From: Methanoregula sp.
GTDB lineage: Archaea; Halobacteriota; Methanomicrobia; Methanomicrobiales; Methanospirillaceae
NCBI GenBank assembly: GCA_030694985.1
Contig: JAUYTV010000037.1
Location: forward strand, 62,001 to 126,000
Direction of reading: 5' to 3'
Length of the DNA stretch: 64,000 nt
Shown: positions 9,864 to 20,745 of the stretch, one piece after another
Numbering within the stretch: the first letter of the stretch is position 1
Layout: each line of letters begins with the position of its first letter
Notes under the pieces: generated by a model
Told to the model about the DNA's origin: nothing
Seen by the model: the letters and a program-made list of their open reading frames with translations, nothing else
The model's database searches: none
Position numbers and translations under genes: made by a program

Positions 9864-10154
9864 TTACTTTTGTGCTTTTAGATGTTGTGGTCTGGAGATA
9901 ACGATCTTGTCGGCATCTCCATCGCGGATAGTGAGCATCCACGCACGACCGCGCTGACCGATAACGGTTCCGGTCTTTCCGTGGAACCTGCGGTGGGGCA
10001 TGCCCTTCTGGATGCTCGGTTCAACAACCACGTGCACCCTGTCACCGATCTCGAATTTCTGGATAACGGAGGTTACTGGCGGCAGCCCGCGCTTTCTTAA
10101 ATCTTTCTTGAACTTATACCGGGTTTTCTTTCTTGGACCATTGTGATGTGCCAT
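9864..10154 (-). CDS. rpl21e: 50S ribosomal protein L21e
   Basis: GDRVHVVVEPSIQKGMPHRRFHGKTGTVIGQRGRAW. Confidence 0.95.
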   Translation of the reverse strand: MAHHNGPRKKTRYKFKKDLRKRGLPPVTSVIQKFEIGDRVHVVVEPSIQKGMPHRRFHGKTGTVIGQRGRAWMLTIRDGDADKIVISRPQHLKAQK

Positions 10155-10157
10155 TTT

Positions 10158-11390
10158 TTAATCTCCCTCCTTCATTCCTTCTACCTGTGTTACGTCGAGG
10201 CTGGTAACGCGGGCCGTTTTGTTCAGGATCTCGGCAAGACTCGGACGGGTTCTGCCGGAGTCCCCGCTCACGAGCTCTTTTATGTAGAGGCCGGCTTCGC
10301 CCAGGACTTCGACAACAAATTTGCCGTCCTGTTCCCCCACATGCTCGATAGCAAGGACTTTTCGCTCCCGGATCTTGTCTGCTCTCCGGTGAGCGACCCT
10401 TTGGGGCGTGCGCTGTTGTATTGTGACGCCCTCCAAGGTTTTTACAGCATTTGCGAACTCATCCGCTAATAATGCGCCGTCAACCTCGACCAGGATCCTG
10501 TATTTTTTATGCGCTTTGTTTGATTTAAGGGTTTCCACCTCAGCCCGGTCCGTCCAGCGTTTCAGTTCTACAAAAACCCGCCCGTCCGCCGTCCGGTTGA
10601 TCTCAGATTCAAGTTCCTTGAGATCCAATGTGCGCCGTTTCGGCTCAACAACTTCAAGGATGAACGGACGCCCTGTGCCAACCATACGGGCATCGATATC
10701 TTCCCTTCCGGCTCCGTGCAGCACGGCATTTGTCGCATCGAATGCGGCAATAACCGGTCTTCCGATCAGCTCTTCAACGGAATCGAGATACTGGGCTCCC
10801 GTGAAATTGCACTTCTCGCAACCCCTGCCCCTGCACTCCCGGCAGTCCCAGTGCGTCTGCGGAATACCCCGCTCAAACTTCTGGTACCGCCCGTAGAAGA
10901 AGACCGAGTTAACCGTTACTTCAGTATTGCCGGTTGACGGATTGAGGATGATCACGATCTGGGGATTTTTAAAGTCCACTATCTTGCCCACACGCGCAGA
11001 CACGGCTTTTCCCACTTCACGGTTCACTTCTGACTTAAAGGGTTCGGGCTCGGATAATGAAAGATCGCTCCAGACCATCTCCTCATTCTCGGCAATCAGC
11101 GGGGGTACGCGACAGCCGATTAAAAAATTATCAAACGATAAGCCGTTGGTTGCGGCGATCACGCGATCTGCCCAGAGCGGGACATCGGAAAAAAAATTCC
11201 CACACACCCAGCAGGTTGCGCTGAATTTCTTATAGGGCACGTTTGCTATGATCGCTTTTGCAATTCTCAGTCCCTTTCCGCGTTCATCATTGCTCAGCCC
11301 ATGCGAGCGTTTGCCAAAGAACCGCCCGAGGCAGTGATCGCAGCAGTCGCCATATTCAAGGATCTTATCCACCTGTTCGTTTACGTCCAT
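10158..11390 (-). CDS. pus10: tRNA pseudouridine(54/55) synthase Pus10
   Basis: GREDIDARMVGTGRPFILEVVEPKRR and N-terminal Cys motifs. Confidence 0.9.
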   Translation of the reverse strand: MDVNEQVDKILEYGDCCDHCLGRFFGKRSHGLSNDERGKGLRIAKAIIANVPYKKFSATCWVCGNFFSDVPLWADRVIAATNGLSFDNFLIGCRVPPLIAENEEMVWSDLSLSEPEPFKSEVNREVGKAVSARVGKIVDFKNPQIVIILNPSTGNTEVTVNSVFFYGRYQKFERGIPQTHWDCRECRGRGCEKCNFTGAQYLDSVEELIGRPVIAAFDATNAVLHGAGREDIDARMVGTGRPFILEVVEPKRRTLDLKELESEINRTADGRVFVELKRWTDRAEVETLKSNKAHKKYRILVEVDGALLADEFANAVKTLEGVTIQQRTPQRVAHRRADKIRERKVLAIEHVGEQDGKFVVEVLGEAGLYIKELVSGDSGRTRPSLAEILNKTARVTSLDVTQVEGMKEGD

Positions 11391-11959
11391 TGGCTCTTTC
11401 TCCTGTCCAGTTCGTTTTGCAGCACCGTCATTGTATGATCGGCATGCAGGCAGTCTGGCCCCACGGAATACCGGGGGCAGTCTTTTACCAGTATCTCTTC
11501 AGCGTCTGTGAAGTTCAGGTGATCGGAGAGCAGGAATGCACCGGGAAGGGTGCCTGACTTCCTGACATCCGCACCATTCTCATCCAGCACCGCAAAGGTG
11601 TGCTCGGTCATGAGCCGCTCAAGACCTCCTTTGCGCACCCATATGCCATCTGCCGCCTCGCGAAACTCATTTCCGCAGACGGTATCGAGCGCCTTTTTTA
11701 TCAGGGCGCCGGCACTCCGCTCATCCGGGGAGAGCGATCGTATCGTATCCCCACAGAACTTCACAGTCTTTGGTCCTGAGGGTTCACCGCAGAGCACAAG
11801 GTAACATTCCACATCCCTGCGGAGATCATGCGAGAGAAAGAATGACGCATTCACGCACCGGCAGAGCACATCCATCCGCCCGCCACTGCCCGGCAGATCA
11901 TTTAACGAATAGCCCCCATCAGTGCGGGCAATATGCCCGACAATCGCAAACACCGTCAT
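11381..11959 (-). CDS. trmY: tRNA (pseudouridine(54)-N1)-methyltransferase TrmY
   Basis: SPDERSAGALIKKAL, GAFLLSDHLNFT; coupled to pus10. Confidence 0.88.
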   Translation of the reverse strand: MTVFAIVGHIARTDGGYSLNDLPGSGGRMDVLCRCVNASFFLSHDLRRDVECYLVLCGEPSGPKTVKFCGDTIRSLSPDERSAGALIKKALDTVCGNEFREAADGIWVRKGGLERLMTEHTFAVLDENGADVRKSGTLPGAFLLSDHLNFTDAEEILVKDCPRYSVGPDCLHADHTMTVLQNELDRRKSQWT

Positions 11960-11968
11960 AATAGTGTC

Positions 11969-13300
11969 TCACTGCTGGCCGGAGAATTTTTTCATCAGGC
12001 GCTGCATATTGAACTTCCCGCCGCCTGCCCCCGCACCACGCAGACCTTTTAAGGTGCGCTGCATGGTCTTGAAGTACTTGAGCAGTTCACGGACTTCATC
12101 AGGAGTCGATCCAGCGCCATGGGCAATCCGCGACATCCGGGAGCTGTTGATGAGGGTGGGATCATCAAGTTCATTTGGGGTCATCGAATCCATGATGATC
12201 CGGTAGCGCACCATCTTGACGCTCGTAACATCTAAAACACCGTCAGGAAGCTCCATATTGCCCAAGGGGAGCATGCCCATGATCTGCTTTAAGGGTCCCA
12301 TCTTGTTGAGCGCTTCAAGCTGCTTGTACATATCGCGGAGGGTGAACTTGCCCTTCATCATTGCGTTGACGTCCACGTCTTCAGCCTTGATAGCTTCTGT
12401 GGCCTTCTCGTAGAGGGCCTTTAAGTCACCCATACCAAGCAGCCGGGAGATGAACCCGTCGGCATCGAACCGTTCGAGATCCTCAATTGTCTCACCGGCG
12501 CCTATGAACGCAATCCCGCTCTTGGTCTCAGCAACTGCAGACATGGCGCCACCACCTTTTGCGGTACCGTCCATCTTGGTGATGATCACGCCATCGATCC
12601 CGATCGCTTCATGGAATCGCTTGGCCTGCTCACTTGCCTGCTGGCCGAGTGCGGCATCGATGACAAGCCAGCGGTGCGTGGCTTTTGTTAGGAGATTGAG
12701 ATTAATGATCTCCTGGATCAGATCGGGTTCAAGGGCATGCCTCCCTTGTGTATCGACAATTATCAGTTCATGTTCTTTGAGTGCCAAAAGCCCCTCACGG
12801 GTGATCTTAATGGCATCCTTTTCCTGCGGATTACCAAAGCAGGGTACATGGACCCTGGTACAGAGTGTGGAGAGCTGGTCATATGCACCCGGCCGGAACG
12901 TATCGGCACAGATCACTGCAACTTTCATCCCCTTCTTCTGGAAGTAACGGGCCAGTTTAGCCGTAGTTGTGGTCTTACCACTGCCCTGTAAACCTGCCAT
13001 GAGGATCGTCTGGGGTTCAAGCCGGACTTCGGTTGATGCCCACACAAGCCGGACTAACTCCTGGTAGACAATCCGAAGTACATGTTCACGCACATTGGTG
13101 CCCTTTGGCAGCTCCTCATCAAGAGAACGGGTGCGGATCGCTTTACTCAGATCCATTACCAGCTTCACGTTCACATCTGCAGATATGAGCGCCCGCTGGA
13201 GATCTTTTACCAGCTCATCGACCGCAACACGGTCAACTACCGTCTTTCCGGCAAGTTTCTTTAACGCATCTTTTAACGAGGACGAGAGATTATCGAGCAT
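11969..13300 (-). CDS. srp54: signal recognition particle 54 kDa protein
   Basis: [29 protein letters not shown], Met-rich C-terminal M domain. Confidence 0.95.
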   Translation of the reverse strand: MLDNLSSSLKDALKKLAGKTVVDRVAVDELVKDLQRALISADVNVKLVMDLSKAIRTRSLDEELPKGTNVREHVLRIVYQELVRLVWASTEVRLEPQTILMAGLQGSGKTTTTAKLARYFQKKGMKVAVICADTFRPGAYDQLSTLCTRVHVPCFGNPQEKDAIKITREGLLALKEHELIIVDTQGRHALEPDLIQEIINLNLLTKATHRWLVIDAALGQQASEQAKRFHEAIGIDGVIITKMDGTAKGGGAMSAVAETKSGIAFIGAGETIEDLERFDADGFISRLLGMGDLKALYEKATEAIKAEDVDVNAMMKGKFTLRDMYKQLEALNKMGPLKQIMGMLPLGNMELPDGVLDVTSVKMVRYRIIMDSMTPNELDDPTLINSSRMSRIAHGAGSTPDEVRELLKYFKTMQRTLKGLRGAGAGGGKFNMQRLMKKFSGQQ

Positions 13301-14337
13301 CAGGCACCATCCAGCAGTTCATCAACAACACCCGCAGGATCGAATGGGATGATGTCATCATATCCCTGACCAACCCCGAGGAACATGAGCGGTTTTCCAA
13401 TCGTGTGAGCGATCGAGATCGCTGCCCCGCCACGGGAATCCATGTCAGCCTTGGTGAGCACAATCGCGTCGGCTCCAACCGTTCTGTCAAACTCGGCAGC
13501 CCGGATCACCGCATCATTACCGGCAACGGCTTCATCGACATAGACCACAAGATCCGGTTTCATTACACGTTTGATCTTCTCAAGCTGGTTCATTAAGTTT
13601 GACTTGGTGTGGAACCGCCCGGCAGTATCGGCCAGCACAACATCAATTTTATGTGAAATCGCGTACTGCACGGTATCATACAGGACGGCAGACGGGTCCG
13701 CTCCTTCCTTGTGCTGGATGATCCTGATACCTATCCGACCGGCATGTACCGCGATCTGTTCGATCGCGCCTGCCCGGTAGGTGTCTCCAGCTCCAATCAC
13801 TACAGAAAAACCCTGTTTGTGGAGATACGAGCCGATCTTTGCAACACTCGTGGTCTTGCCTGTCCCGTTCACACCGGTAAAAAGGATCTTGACCGGGCGG
13901 GGGTGGGTGGTGATGTATTCTTTGAGATCGAAACCCTTGCCCAGAACCTGAAGAAGTGCCGCTTTCAAGGCACTGACTACCATCGCATCAACCGATTCAC
14001 CGATCTTCCGGTGTTTCCCGACAAGACTCTTCCGGACATGTGCTATGATTGCATCGGTAACAGGCAAAGCCACATCACTTTCAAGCAGGGTGAGTTCCAG
14101 TTCAGAAAGGGCATCTGCGATATTTTTGTCCGATACGATCAGTTCCCGTTCGAGAACAAGGACCTTGACTTTGTCAACAAAACTGGGGGCTGCCGATTTT
14201 GCAGGTTCCTTAGAAACATCGGGTGGGGCAGGGGTAGTGACAACAGGCTGATCGGCCAGGGGTGCAACAACTGCTCCTATGCTGCTGCTTAACCGGTTTC
14301 TTGCGGCCTGCAACCGCTCCCTGAGCCCCTCAAACAT
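13300..14337 (-). CDS. ftsY: SRP receptor FtsY
   Basis: [55 protein letters not shown]. Confidence 0.95.
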   Translation of the reverse strand: MFEGLRERLQAARNRLSSSIGAVVAPLADQPVVTTPAPPDVSKEPAKSAAPSFVDKVKVLVLERELIVSDKNIADALSELELTLLESDVALPVTDAIIAHVRKSLVGKHRKIGESVDAMVVSALKAALLQVLGKGFDLKEYITTHPRPVKILFTGVNGTGKTTSVAKIGSYLHKQGFSVVIGAGDTYRAGAIEQIAVHAGRIGIRIIQHKEGADPSAVLYDTVQYAISHKIDVVLADTAGRFHTKSNLMNQLEKIKRVMKPDLVVYVDEAVAGNDAVIRAAEFDRTVGADAIVLTKADMDSRGGAAISIAHTIGKPLMFLGVGQGYDDIIPFDPAGVVDELLDGA

Positions 14338-14350
14338 GAGAAAAGACTCC

Positions 14351-14803
14351 TTATTCCTCTTCCTGACGCCCGGCCATAGACTTCTGGTACCCGTACTCAA
14401 GTCGTTTATTGATCTCGTTCATCTGGCCACGCAGCTTGTCAAGTGTCTCGGATACTCTCTTTTGCGAGGCTTCCATCTCCATGATCCGCTCTTTTAGGAA
14501 TTCCACTGCATCTTTATTGGAGCGTTCTACTACAACTTCTGCACCGATAGCGACAAGAACCTTTTCGGGTTCGAGCACCTTTGCCCGCACGCTTGCCCCG
14601 CCGCCAATCTGGAGAAGAACGGTATTGTCATCAGCAACAACCATTGCTTCGAGTGCTTCAATGGCAGCAAACGCCTCCATCCTGCCATTCTCTAAAAGGT
14701 TTAACTGCTCGACAAAGATCTCGGCCTGTTGTCCGTAGTCTTTGAGGTATTGCTGGAGCATCATCAGTTCGCGCTGTTCTGCCTGTTGCGTATTCGTTGC
14801 CAA
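14351..14803 (-). CDS. pfdA: prefoldin alpha subunit
   Basis: Prefoldin-type coiled coil with central IGGGASVRAKVLEPEKVLVAIGAEVVVE; adjacent to ftsY. Confidence 0.9.
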   Translation of the reverse strand: MATNTQQAEQRELMMLQQYLKDYGQQAEIFVEQLNLLENGRMEAFAAIEALEAMVVADDNTVLLQIGGGASVRAKVLEPEKVLVAIGAEVVVERSNKDAVEFLKERIMEMEASQKRVSETLDKLRGQMNEINKRLEYGYQKSMAGRQEEE

Positions 14804-14933
14804 AATCTGCCTCTCCTGATATTGTCTGATTTAAATAATCCTGACTCCTGATATGTTTGTCCTCCGGTATCATAAATACATCATGGTGTAGCTGGGAGAT
14901 TGTGCATTTTTTATTGCGTAAGATTTTTTTGCC

Positions 14934-15416
14934 CTACTGTTTATGTGCCACCATCTCGATCTCGACTGTTGCTCCCTTTGGTAACCCTGCGACCTGCACG
15001 GTCACCCGGGCCGGGTACCCTTCTTTGAAATACGACCCATAGCACCCGTTGACCGTTGTCCAGTCGCTCATGTTGGTTAAATATATCCGCGTCTGGACCA
15101 CGTCTGCAAACCCGAGGCCGGATTGCTGCAATATGGCATGCAGGTTCTCCATTGTCCGGACGGTCTGTTCCTCAGTGGTTGCAGAAAGATTACCGGTCGC
15201 TGGATCGATACCGATCTGACCGGAGGTGAACACGAAATTTCCGGATTGGACGGCCTGGCTGTACGGCCCGATGGGGTTTGGTGCCCGCTCAGAAAAGACC
15301 ACCAGTTTTTCCGGGTGAATGGGTTGGGGAGCGAGGAGTCCATAGAGCACGCAACCGGCCAGAAGTCCGCAGGCAAACACCAGCACAAGGATTATTGTAT
15401 TTTTATCAGCAGCCAC
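14934..15416 (-). CDS. RidA/YjgF-family protein with N-terminal membrane anchor
   Basis: APNPIGPYSQAVQSGNFVFTSGQIGIDPATG...QTRIYLTNMSDW...YPARVTVQVAGLPKGATVEIEMVA; N-term IILVLVFACGLLAGCVLYGLLA. Confidence 0.9.
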   Translation of the reverse strand: MAADKNTIILVLVFACGLLAGCVLYGLLAPQPIHPEKLVVFSERAPNPIGPYSQAVQSGNFVFTSGQIGIDPATGNLSATTEEQTVRTMENLHAILQQSGLGFADVVQTRIYLTNMSDWTTVNGCYGSYFKEGYPARVTVQVAGLPKGATVEIEMVAHKQ

Positions 15417-15524
15417 CAGTATCCCTTCTGAATTGTTTTAGTAATGGGAGTGGCGTGATTCCATGATAAGGGTTCCTTTAACCTCGCTCGTAAGAACAGT
15501 GAAATAATCCCATGAGAAAAAGAG

Positions 15525-15747
15525 TTATCGGAATTCTCGTTTGAAATCCTCAATCCCGATCCCTGCCTGCTTGAGAATCCCTATAAGAGTGCCTTTCTTT
15601 AGTTCCCTATGAAGGGGAACAAAAAAAGACCCGCCACTCTTTCTGGACGATAACGTGACTCGAGGTCTGCCGCTTGGCATCAAAATCATGGTTCGCGAGG
15701 TACTTGACGAGATCCTCTCCGGAGATAACCGGGAGTTTATGCGACAT
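15525..15747 (-). pseudogene. hicA: HicA-like toxin, frameshifted
   Basis: MSHKLPVISGEDLVKYLANHDFDAKRQTSSHVIVQKE in one frame, then FFVPLHRELKKGTLIGILKQAGIGIEDFKREFR* in the next; a 7-A run at 15621-15627 lies at the switch. Confidence 0.8.
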
Positions 15748-15961
15748 CTGCCACTTCGAGCTTTGAGATCTCCCGATGTAGCGCGGAGGAGGTCTTGTTC
15801 AGCTCTTCCCGCTGCACTTCCAGAACAAGTTCTATTGCTTCTTTGATATTGGCAAGCGCTTCTTTACGGGTCTCACCCTGGCTGATCGCACCAGGGATCT
15901 CCACACACTGAACTGTGAAACCTCCCTCTTTTTGAGGTTCAAGCACTACCGTATATTTCAT
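15737..15961 (-). CDS. hicB: HicB-family antitoxin
   Basis: MKYTVVLEPQKEGGFTVQCVEIPGAISQGETRKEALANIKEAIELVLE. Confidence 0.9.
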   Translation of the reverse strand: MKYTVVLEPQKEGGFTVQCVEIPGAISQGETRKEALANIKEAIELVLEVQREELNKTSSALHREISKLEVADVA

Positions 15962-16110
15962 GAAAATTACATTATCCTTTGAGACTATACATTTTTTCTC
16001 TTACAGCAGATATCACCCATTTCAGGTCTAGCAATCCCGATAGAAATTACAATCAGGGTTCTAAATGTATGGGCGGGTGGAGAAAAACCGGACGCAGACA
16101 TTACAGTTGC

Positions 16111-17170
16111 AAAGTTGTTTTTGCCAATTCCTTTTTGATTGTTTTTAAAAAATTCCTTTTTGGTCCACTATACGTGAAAACAATCAGATTTTTCAGGGTT
16201 CCATGTCAGCGTCGATGCCGACGGTACCGGATAGTGTATCTCCTACCCACGAATCCGGGCCTTTTGCGGGCTTGGATTCCCCCTTTCCGGAGGTGTTTTT
16301 GCCATATTACTGCAAAAAAGTGTACACTTTTACACACTATTTTAAAATACGCTGTATTCTTGAGATTCGGGCCAAACGGGGTGTTATCCTTTGAGTTATA
16401 AAACGCTATTGTACGCTATTGGGAGGCAAAAGTCAGGAAGCATGATGGGTAACAGCGTCAATGAGAAAAAAAGGGCTGTTTTGGGGTTTCTGCCGGGATC
16501 CTTGTTTTCGCCAATTCCCTTTTGGTCCACTAAACATGAAAACGATTAGATTTTTCTGGTGTCCGTGTCAGCGTCGATGCCGACGGTACCGGATAGTGTA
16601 TCTCCTACCCACGAATCCGGGCCCTTTGCGGGCTTGGATTCCCCTTTTCCGGAGGTGTTTTTGCCATATTCCTGCAAAAAAGTGTACACTTTTACACACT
16701 ATTTTAAAATACGCTGTATTCTTGAGATTCAGGCCAAACGGGGTGTTATCCTTCGAGTTATAAAACGCTATTGTACGCTATTGGGAGGCAAAAGTCAGGA
16801 AGCATGATGGGTAACAGCGTCAATGAGAAAAAAGGGCTTTTTTGGGGTTTCTGCCGGGATCCTTGTTTTCGCCATGTTTTCGCCAATTCCTTTTTGGTCC
16901 ACTAAACATGAAAACGATCAGATTTTTCAGGGTTCCGTGTCACCGTCGATGCCGACTGTACCGGATAGTGTATCTCATACCCACGAATCCGGGCCCTTTG
17001 CGGGCTTGGATTCCCCTTTTCCGGAAGTTTTTTTGCCATATTCCTGCAAAAAAGTGTACACTTTTACACACTATTTTAAAATACGCTGTATTCTTGAGAT
17101 TCAGGCCAAACGGGGTGTTATCCTTCGAGTTATAAAACGCTATTGTACGCTATTGGGAGGCAAAAGTCGG
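16111..17170. repeat. three tandem ~362-372-bp imperfect repeat copies
   Basis: GTCGATGCCGACGGTACCGGATAGTGTATCTC...AAAAGTGTACACTTTTACACACTATTTTAAAATACGCTGTATTCTTGAGATTC...GCTATTGTACGCTATTGGGAGGCAAAAGTC at three positions (offsets 362 and 372). Confidence 0.95.
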
Positions 17171-17665
17171 AGTGTCTGGGGGGTAGCACGGTCGCGTGGA
17201 TTAGAAGGGCTGTTTTGAGAGGTTTTTTGGTATCAGCAAAATGGCCGGGTGTGGGAGTTCTCTCATGTGCACGCAGGGGTATCCACACAGAACCCCTGCT
17301 CTTCCGGATGAGAGAGGCTACTTCGGGTATCTGTCCCGGCCCGGACCGGGTATCTTCCCCTGCAACCATTTTAAAAAAAGATGGGACATACCCCCGGATT
17401 CCAGATGCTCTGACCCGCCTAGGAAACTCTCCCATCATAATCATTAAGACAGCACGCACCCTTTCATCACGTACTGATACCTGCGATAAAATAAAAATGA
17501 GATTCCATGACAAATCCGTGGTGATATGTGACGTTTTAGCGTGGGTTTACTCCTGTGATTAAGAGCGCACAGGAATATATGCAGTTTCTGTATATTGGAA
17601 TTTTTCCGCGGGATATTCAAACGGGCAGATGCCCGCATAAAAAATCTTAAAAAAGGTGTGTAACG

Positions 17666-20600
17666 ATGAAAAAATCAGACGACTTCTCCACCGAAAAGAA
17701 AGTCAGTACAGGAAATGACTGGTCAAGTCCGAAAAAAGCCATGACTGCCCGTAAACAAAAAGCCCGGGCTGATCAAAATGACACGGGCACCACTCCCTGT
17801 GAAGTAAACTTTCCCATTGTCGGCATCGGCGCGTCTGCCGGCGGACTCGAAGCGTTCGAACTCTTCTTCAAAACCATGCCTCCTGCGAGCGGCATGGCAT
17901 TTGTCCTCGTCCCTCACCTTGACCCGGGCCATGCCAGCATGCTGTCAGATATACTCCAGCGGAACACCACGATGCCCGTCCATGAGGCACAGGACCAGAT
18001 AAAAATCCAGCCCAACCACGTCTACATCATCCCGCCGGGCAAGGACATGGCGATCTTCCATGGCGCAATCAGCCTGAGTGTTCCGGAACTGGCCCGGGGA
18101 CTGCGGTTGCCGATCGACGCATTCTTCCGGTCACTGGCCGAAGATCAGGGTGAACGGGCGATCTGCGTGATCCTCTCCGGCAGCGGATCGGATGGCACTC
18201 TCGGGCTCCGGGCCATCCATGGTGTTGGGGGTGTCTCGTTTGTGCAGGAACCCACCACCGCAAAATATGACGGCATGCCTTCAAGCGCTGTCCAGAGCGG
18301 GCTTGCCACCTACGTGATGCCTGTCGAAAAGATCACTGAACAGCTGGTCGCCTATGTAAAGACCATTGCAGATACCGGTATTCCTCCTGCCCCGCCGGTT
18401 CCTGCGGCATTGAGTGCCATGCGGCGCATCGCGATGCTCCTGCGGACAAAGACCGGCAATGACTTTTCCCAGTATAAGCAGAGCACCATCCGGCGCAGGA
18501 TCGAACGGCGGATGGTGGTGCACAACATCGCGGATATGGATGCCTATGCCCGGTACCTCTCTGAGACCCCACCCGAGGTCCATATTCTTTTTAAGGAACT
18601 GTTAATCAACGTGACCAGTTTTTTCCGGGACAAAGAAGCGTTCGATGCGCTGAATAAAGAGGCGCTGCCCCTCCTGTTTGCGGATAAACCGGAGGACTAT
18701 ATCTTCCGGATCTGGGTGCCGGGGTGCGCCTCCGGAGAGGAAGCCTACTCGCTTGCCATGCTCTTCCGCGAGTACATGGACCAGATCAAACAGGAGTTCA
18801 GGCTCCAGATCTATGCAACTGATATCGATGACGATGCGATTGCAACCGCACGGGCTGGGTTATACCCGGCAAATATCGCGATCGATGTTTCACCCGAACG
18901 GTTGCGGCGGTTCTTTACCAAAGAGGAGGCCGGCTTCCGGATCAAAAAAGAGATCCGGGAGCAGGTCGTCTTTGCGATCCAGAACGTGATCAAGGACCCG
19001 CCGTTTACAAAGATGGACCTGATCAGCTGCCGGAACCTGCTCATCTATCTCGATGCGGAACTCCAGAACCGGGTGATTCCGGCGTTTCATTACGCGCTCA
19101 GGCATGAGGGCGTGCTCTTTTTAAGTCCTTCAGAAGGTATCGGGAATTTTACCGATCTCTTCGGACCGCTCGATAAGAAGTGGAAGGTCTACCGGATCAA
19201 ACCCTCATTATTATCTGCCCGTTCACTGGTCGCCCAGCGCTTTGCGTGGGCCGGCGAACAGATTGAGAAGTTATCTGGTGAGGTTGCGGGAAAGACAGAA
19301 AAGATCGACAAGACAAACTTTGCCGAGCTCACCAGACGTGTACTCCTCCAGTCATTTGCCCCACCGTCCGTGATTACCGATGCGAAAGGAACTATCATCT
19401 ACGTGCACGGCAACACGGGAAAATATCTCCAGCCGGCACCGGGCCAGCCCAGCAACAATATCATCGATATGGCACGCGAAGGACTCCAGCTGGATTTACG
19501 CTATGCCCTCCAGAACGTTGCTACGCAGAAGAGACCATGGGTTGTAAAAGACCTGCCGGTCAGGACTAATGGCGGCATTCATGGCGTTGACTTAACGGTA
19601 CGGCCCCTTGCCGACCCGGAGGCAACCCGGGAACTGCTGCTGATAAGTTTCCAGGATGCCGACGTGCACCCTCCAGAAAAACGAAAGACCGCAAAGCGTG
19701 CAGCCGGAAAAAGCGAATCAAAGCGCGTGGAGGAACTCGAGCAGGACCTTGCGTATACCAAAGAGAACCTTCAGGCAACGATCGAGGAGATGCAGGCAGC
19801 CAACGAGGAACTCAAGTCCACCAATGAAGAACTGCAATCCACCAACGAAGAGCTCCAGTCCACCAATGAGGAACTCGAAACATCCAAAGAGGAACTCCAG
19901 TCGGTGAACGAAGAGATCGTGACGGTGAACGCCGAACTTCAGGCAAAGATCGAGCAGCTTACAGATATCCAGAACGATATGAAGAACCTGCTCGAAAACG
20001 TCAATATCGGTACGATCTTTTTAGACGAACATCTCGCGATCAAACGCTTCACCCGCGATGCCACAAAGGTGTTCCGGCTTGCGGCAACGGATACGGGACG
20101 CCCGCTTGCCGATATCCGGTCGCTGATTCCGGATGTGGATCTGGTCATCGATGCACAGGCGGTCCTTGATTCACTCATACCACGGGAGAAGCAGGTGCGG
20201 TCTGCAGATGGCCAATGGTATCTGGTCCGCATCATTCCCTACCGCACGCTGGAGAATGTGATCGATGGCGTGGTGATGACCTTCACAGAAATCACCGCAT
20301 TAAAAACACTGGATGCTGAAGTCCGGCTTGCCCGTGATTATGCAGAGAGCATTGTGAACACGGTCAGGGAACCGTTAGTTGTCTTAAACGGAAAGTTTGA
20401 AGTGGTCTCGGCAAGCCGGGCGTTCTATACGACCTTCGAGGTGAAACCGGAAGAAACGCAGGGCAATGTGCTCTACAAGCTCGGGAATAACCAGTGGGAC
20501 ATTCCCCTGCTCCACGAGCTGCTGGAGAAAGTGCTGCCCAAGAACCGGTCGTTTGACAATTTCCTCGTTGATCACGCATTCCCCGGCATAGGACAGAAGA

Positions 20601-20740
20601 AGATGCTCTTAAACGCCAGAGAGATTATCGGGCATGAGGGTGCACCCCATCTCATTCTTCTGGCTATGGAAGTGATCGCACCGGTCAGCAATACGGAAGA
20701 AAAGGGTAAATCCGGCCGGCAGGAAAGAGAGAGGGACTAA
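17666..20740 (+). CDS. CheB-CheR fusion with coiled coil and PAS domains (no kinase domain seen)
   Basis: CheB: VGIGASAGGLEAFELFF, ILSGSGSDGTLGLRAI; CheR: SFFRDKEAFDAL, VPGCASGEEAYSLAML, CRNLLIYLDAELQ; then STNEELQ heptads and PAS-like regions. Confidence 0.93.
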   Translation: MKKSDDFSTEKKVSTGNDWSSPKKAMTARKQKARADQNDTGTTPCEVNFPIVGIGASAGGLEAFELFFKTMPPASGMAFVLVPHLDPGHASMLSDILQRNTTMPVHEAQDQIKIQPNHVYIIPPGKDMAIFHGAISLSVPELARGLRLPIDAFFRSLAEDQGERAICVILSGSGSDGTLGLRAIHGVGGVSFVQEPTTAKYDGMPSSAVQSGLATYVMPVEKITEQLVAYVKTIADTGIPPAPPVPAALSAMRRIAMLLRTKTGNDFSQYKQSTIRRRIERRMVVHNIADMDAYARYLSETPPEVHILFKELLINVTSFFRDKEAFDALNKEALPLLFADKPEDYIFRIWVPGCASGEEAYSLAMLFREYMDQIKQEFRLQIYATDIDDDAIATARAGLYPANIAIDVSPERLRRFFTKEEAGFRIKKEIREQVVFAIQNVIKDPPFTKMDLISCRNLLIYLDAELQNRVIPAFHYALRHEGVLFLSPSEGIGNFTDLFGPLDKKWKVYRIKPSLLSARSLVAQRFAWAGEQIEKLSGEVAGKTEKIDKTNFAELTRRVLLQSFAPPSVITDAKGTIIYVHGNTGKYLQPAPGQPSNNIIDMAREGLQLDLRYALQNVATQKRPWVVKDLPVRTNGGIHGVDLTVRPLADPEATRELLLISFQDADVHPPEKRKTAKRAAGKSESKRVEELEQDLAYTKENLQATIEEMQAANEELKSTNEELQSTNEELQSTNEELETSKEELQSVNEEIVTVNAELQAKIEQLTDIQNDMKNLLENVNIGTIFLDEHLAIKRFTRDATKVFRLAATDTGRPLADIRSLIPDVDLVIDAQAVLDSLIPREKQVRSADGQWYLVRIIPYRTLENVIDGVVMTFTEITALKTLDAEVRLARDYAESIVNTVREPLVVLNGKFEVVSASRAFYTTFEVKPEETQGNVLYKLGNNQWDIPLLHELLEKVLPKNRSFDNFLVDHAFPGIGQKKMLLNAREIIGHEGAPHLILLAMEVIAPVSNTEEKGKSGRQERERD
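19799..19920 (+). repeat. 21-bp coding repeats encoding STNEELQ-type heptads (coiled-coil linker)
   Basis: ELKSTNEELQSTNEELQSTNEELETSKEELQSVNEEI. Confidence 0.9.
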
Positions 20741-20745
20741 ATGAA

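Noticed and set aside
16111-17170. CRISPR-like array
   Set aside because: Units are about 365 bp with near-identical content throughout; no short repeat/unique spacer pattern and no cas genes nearby.
16461-17218. ORFs of 80-140 aa within the triple repeat (e.g. 16461..16763, 16559..16807, 16823..17218)
   Set aside because: Several overlapping frames are open in the same repeat, none is clearly conserved over the others, and the units contain palindromes typical of noncoding elements.
17130-17513. 127-aa minus-strand ORF after the triple repeat
   Set aside because: Overlaps the end of the repeat, no recognisable domain; could not be supported as coding.
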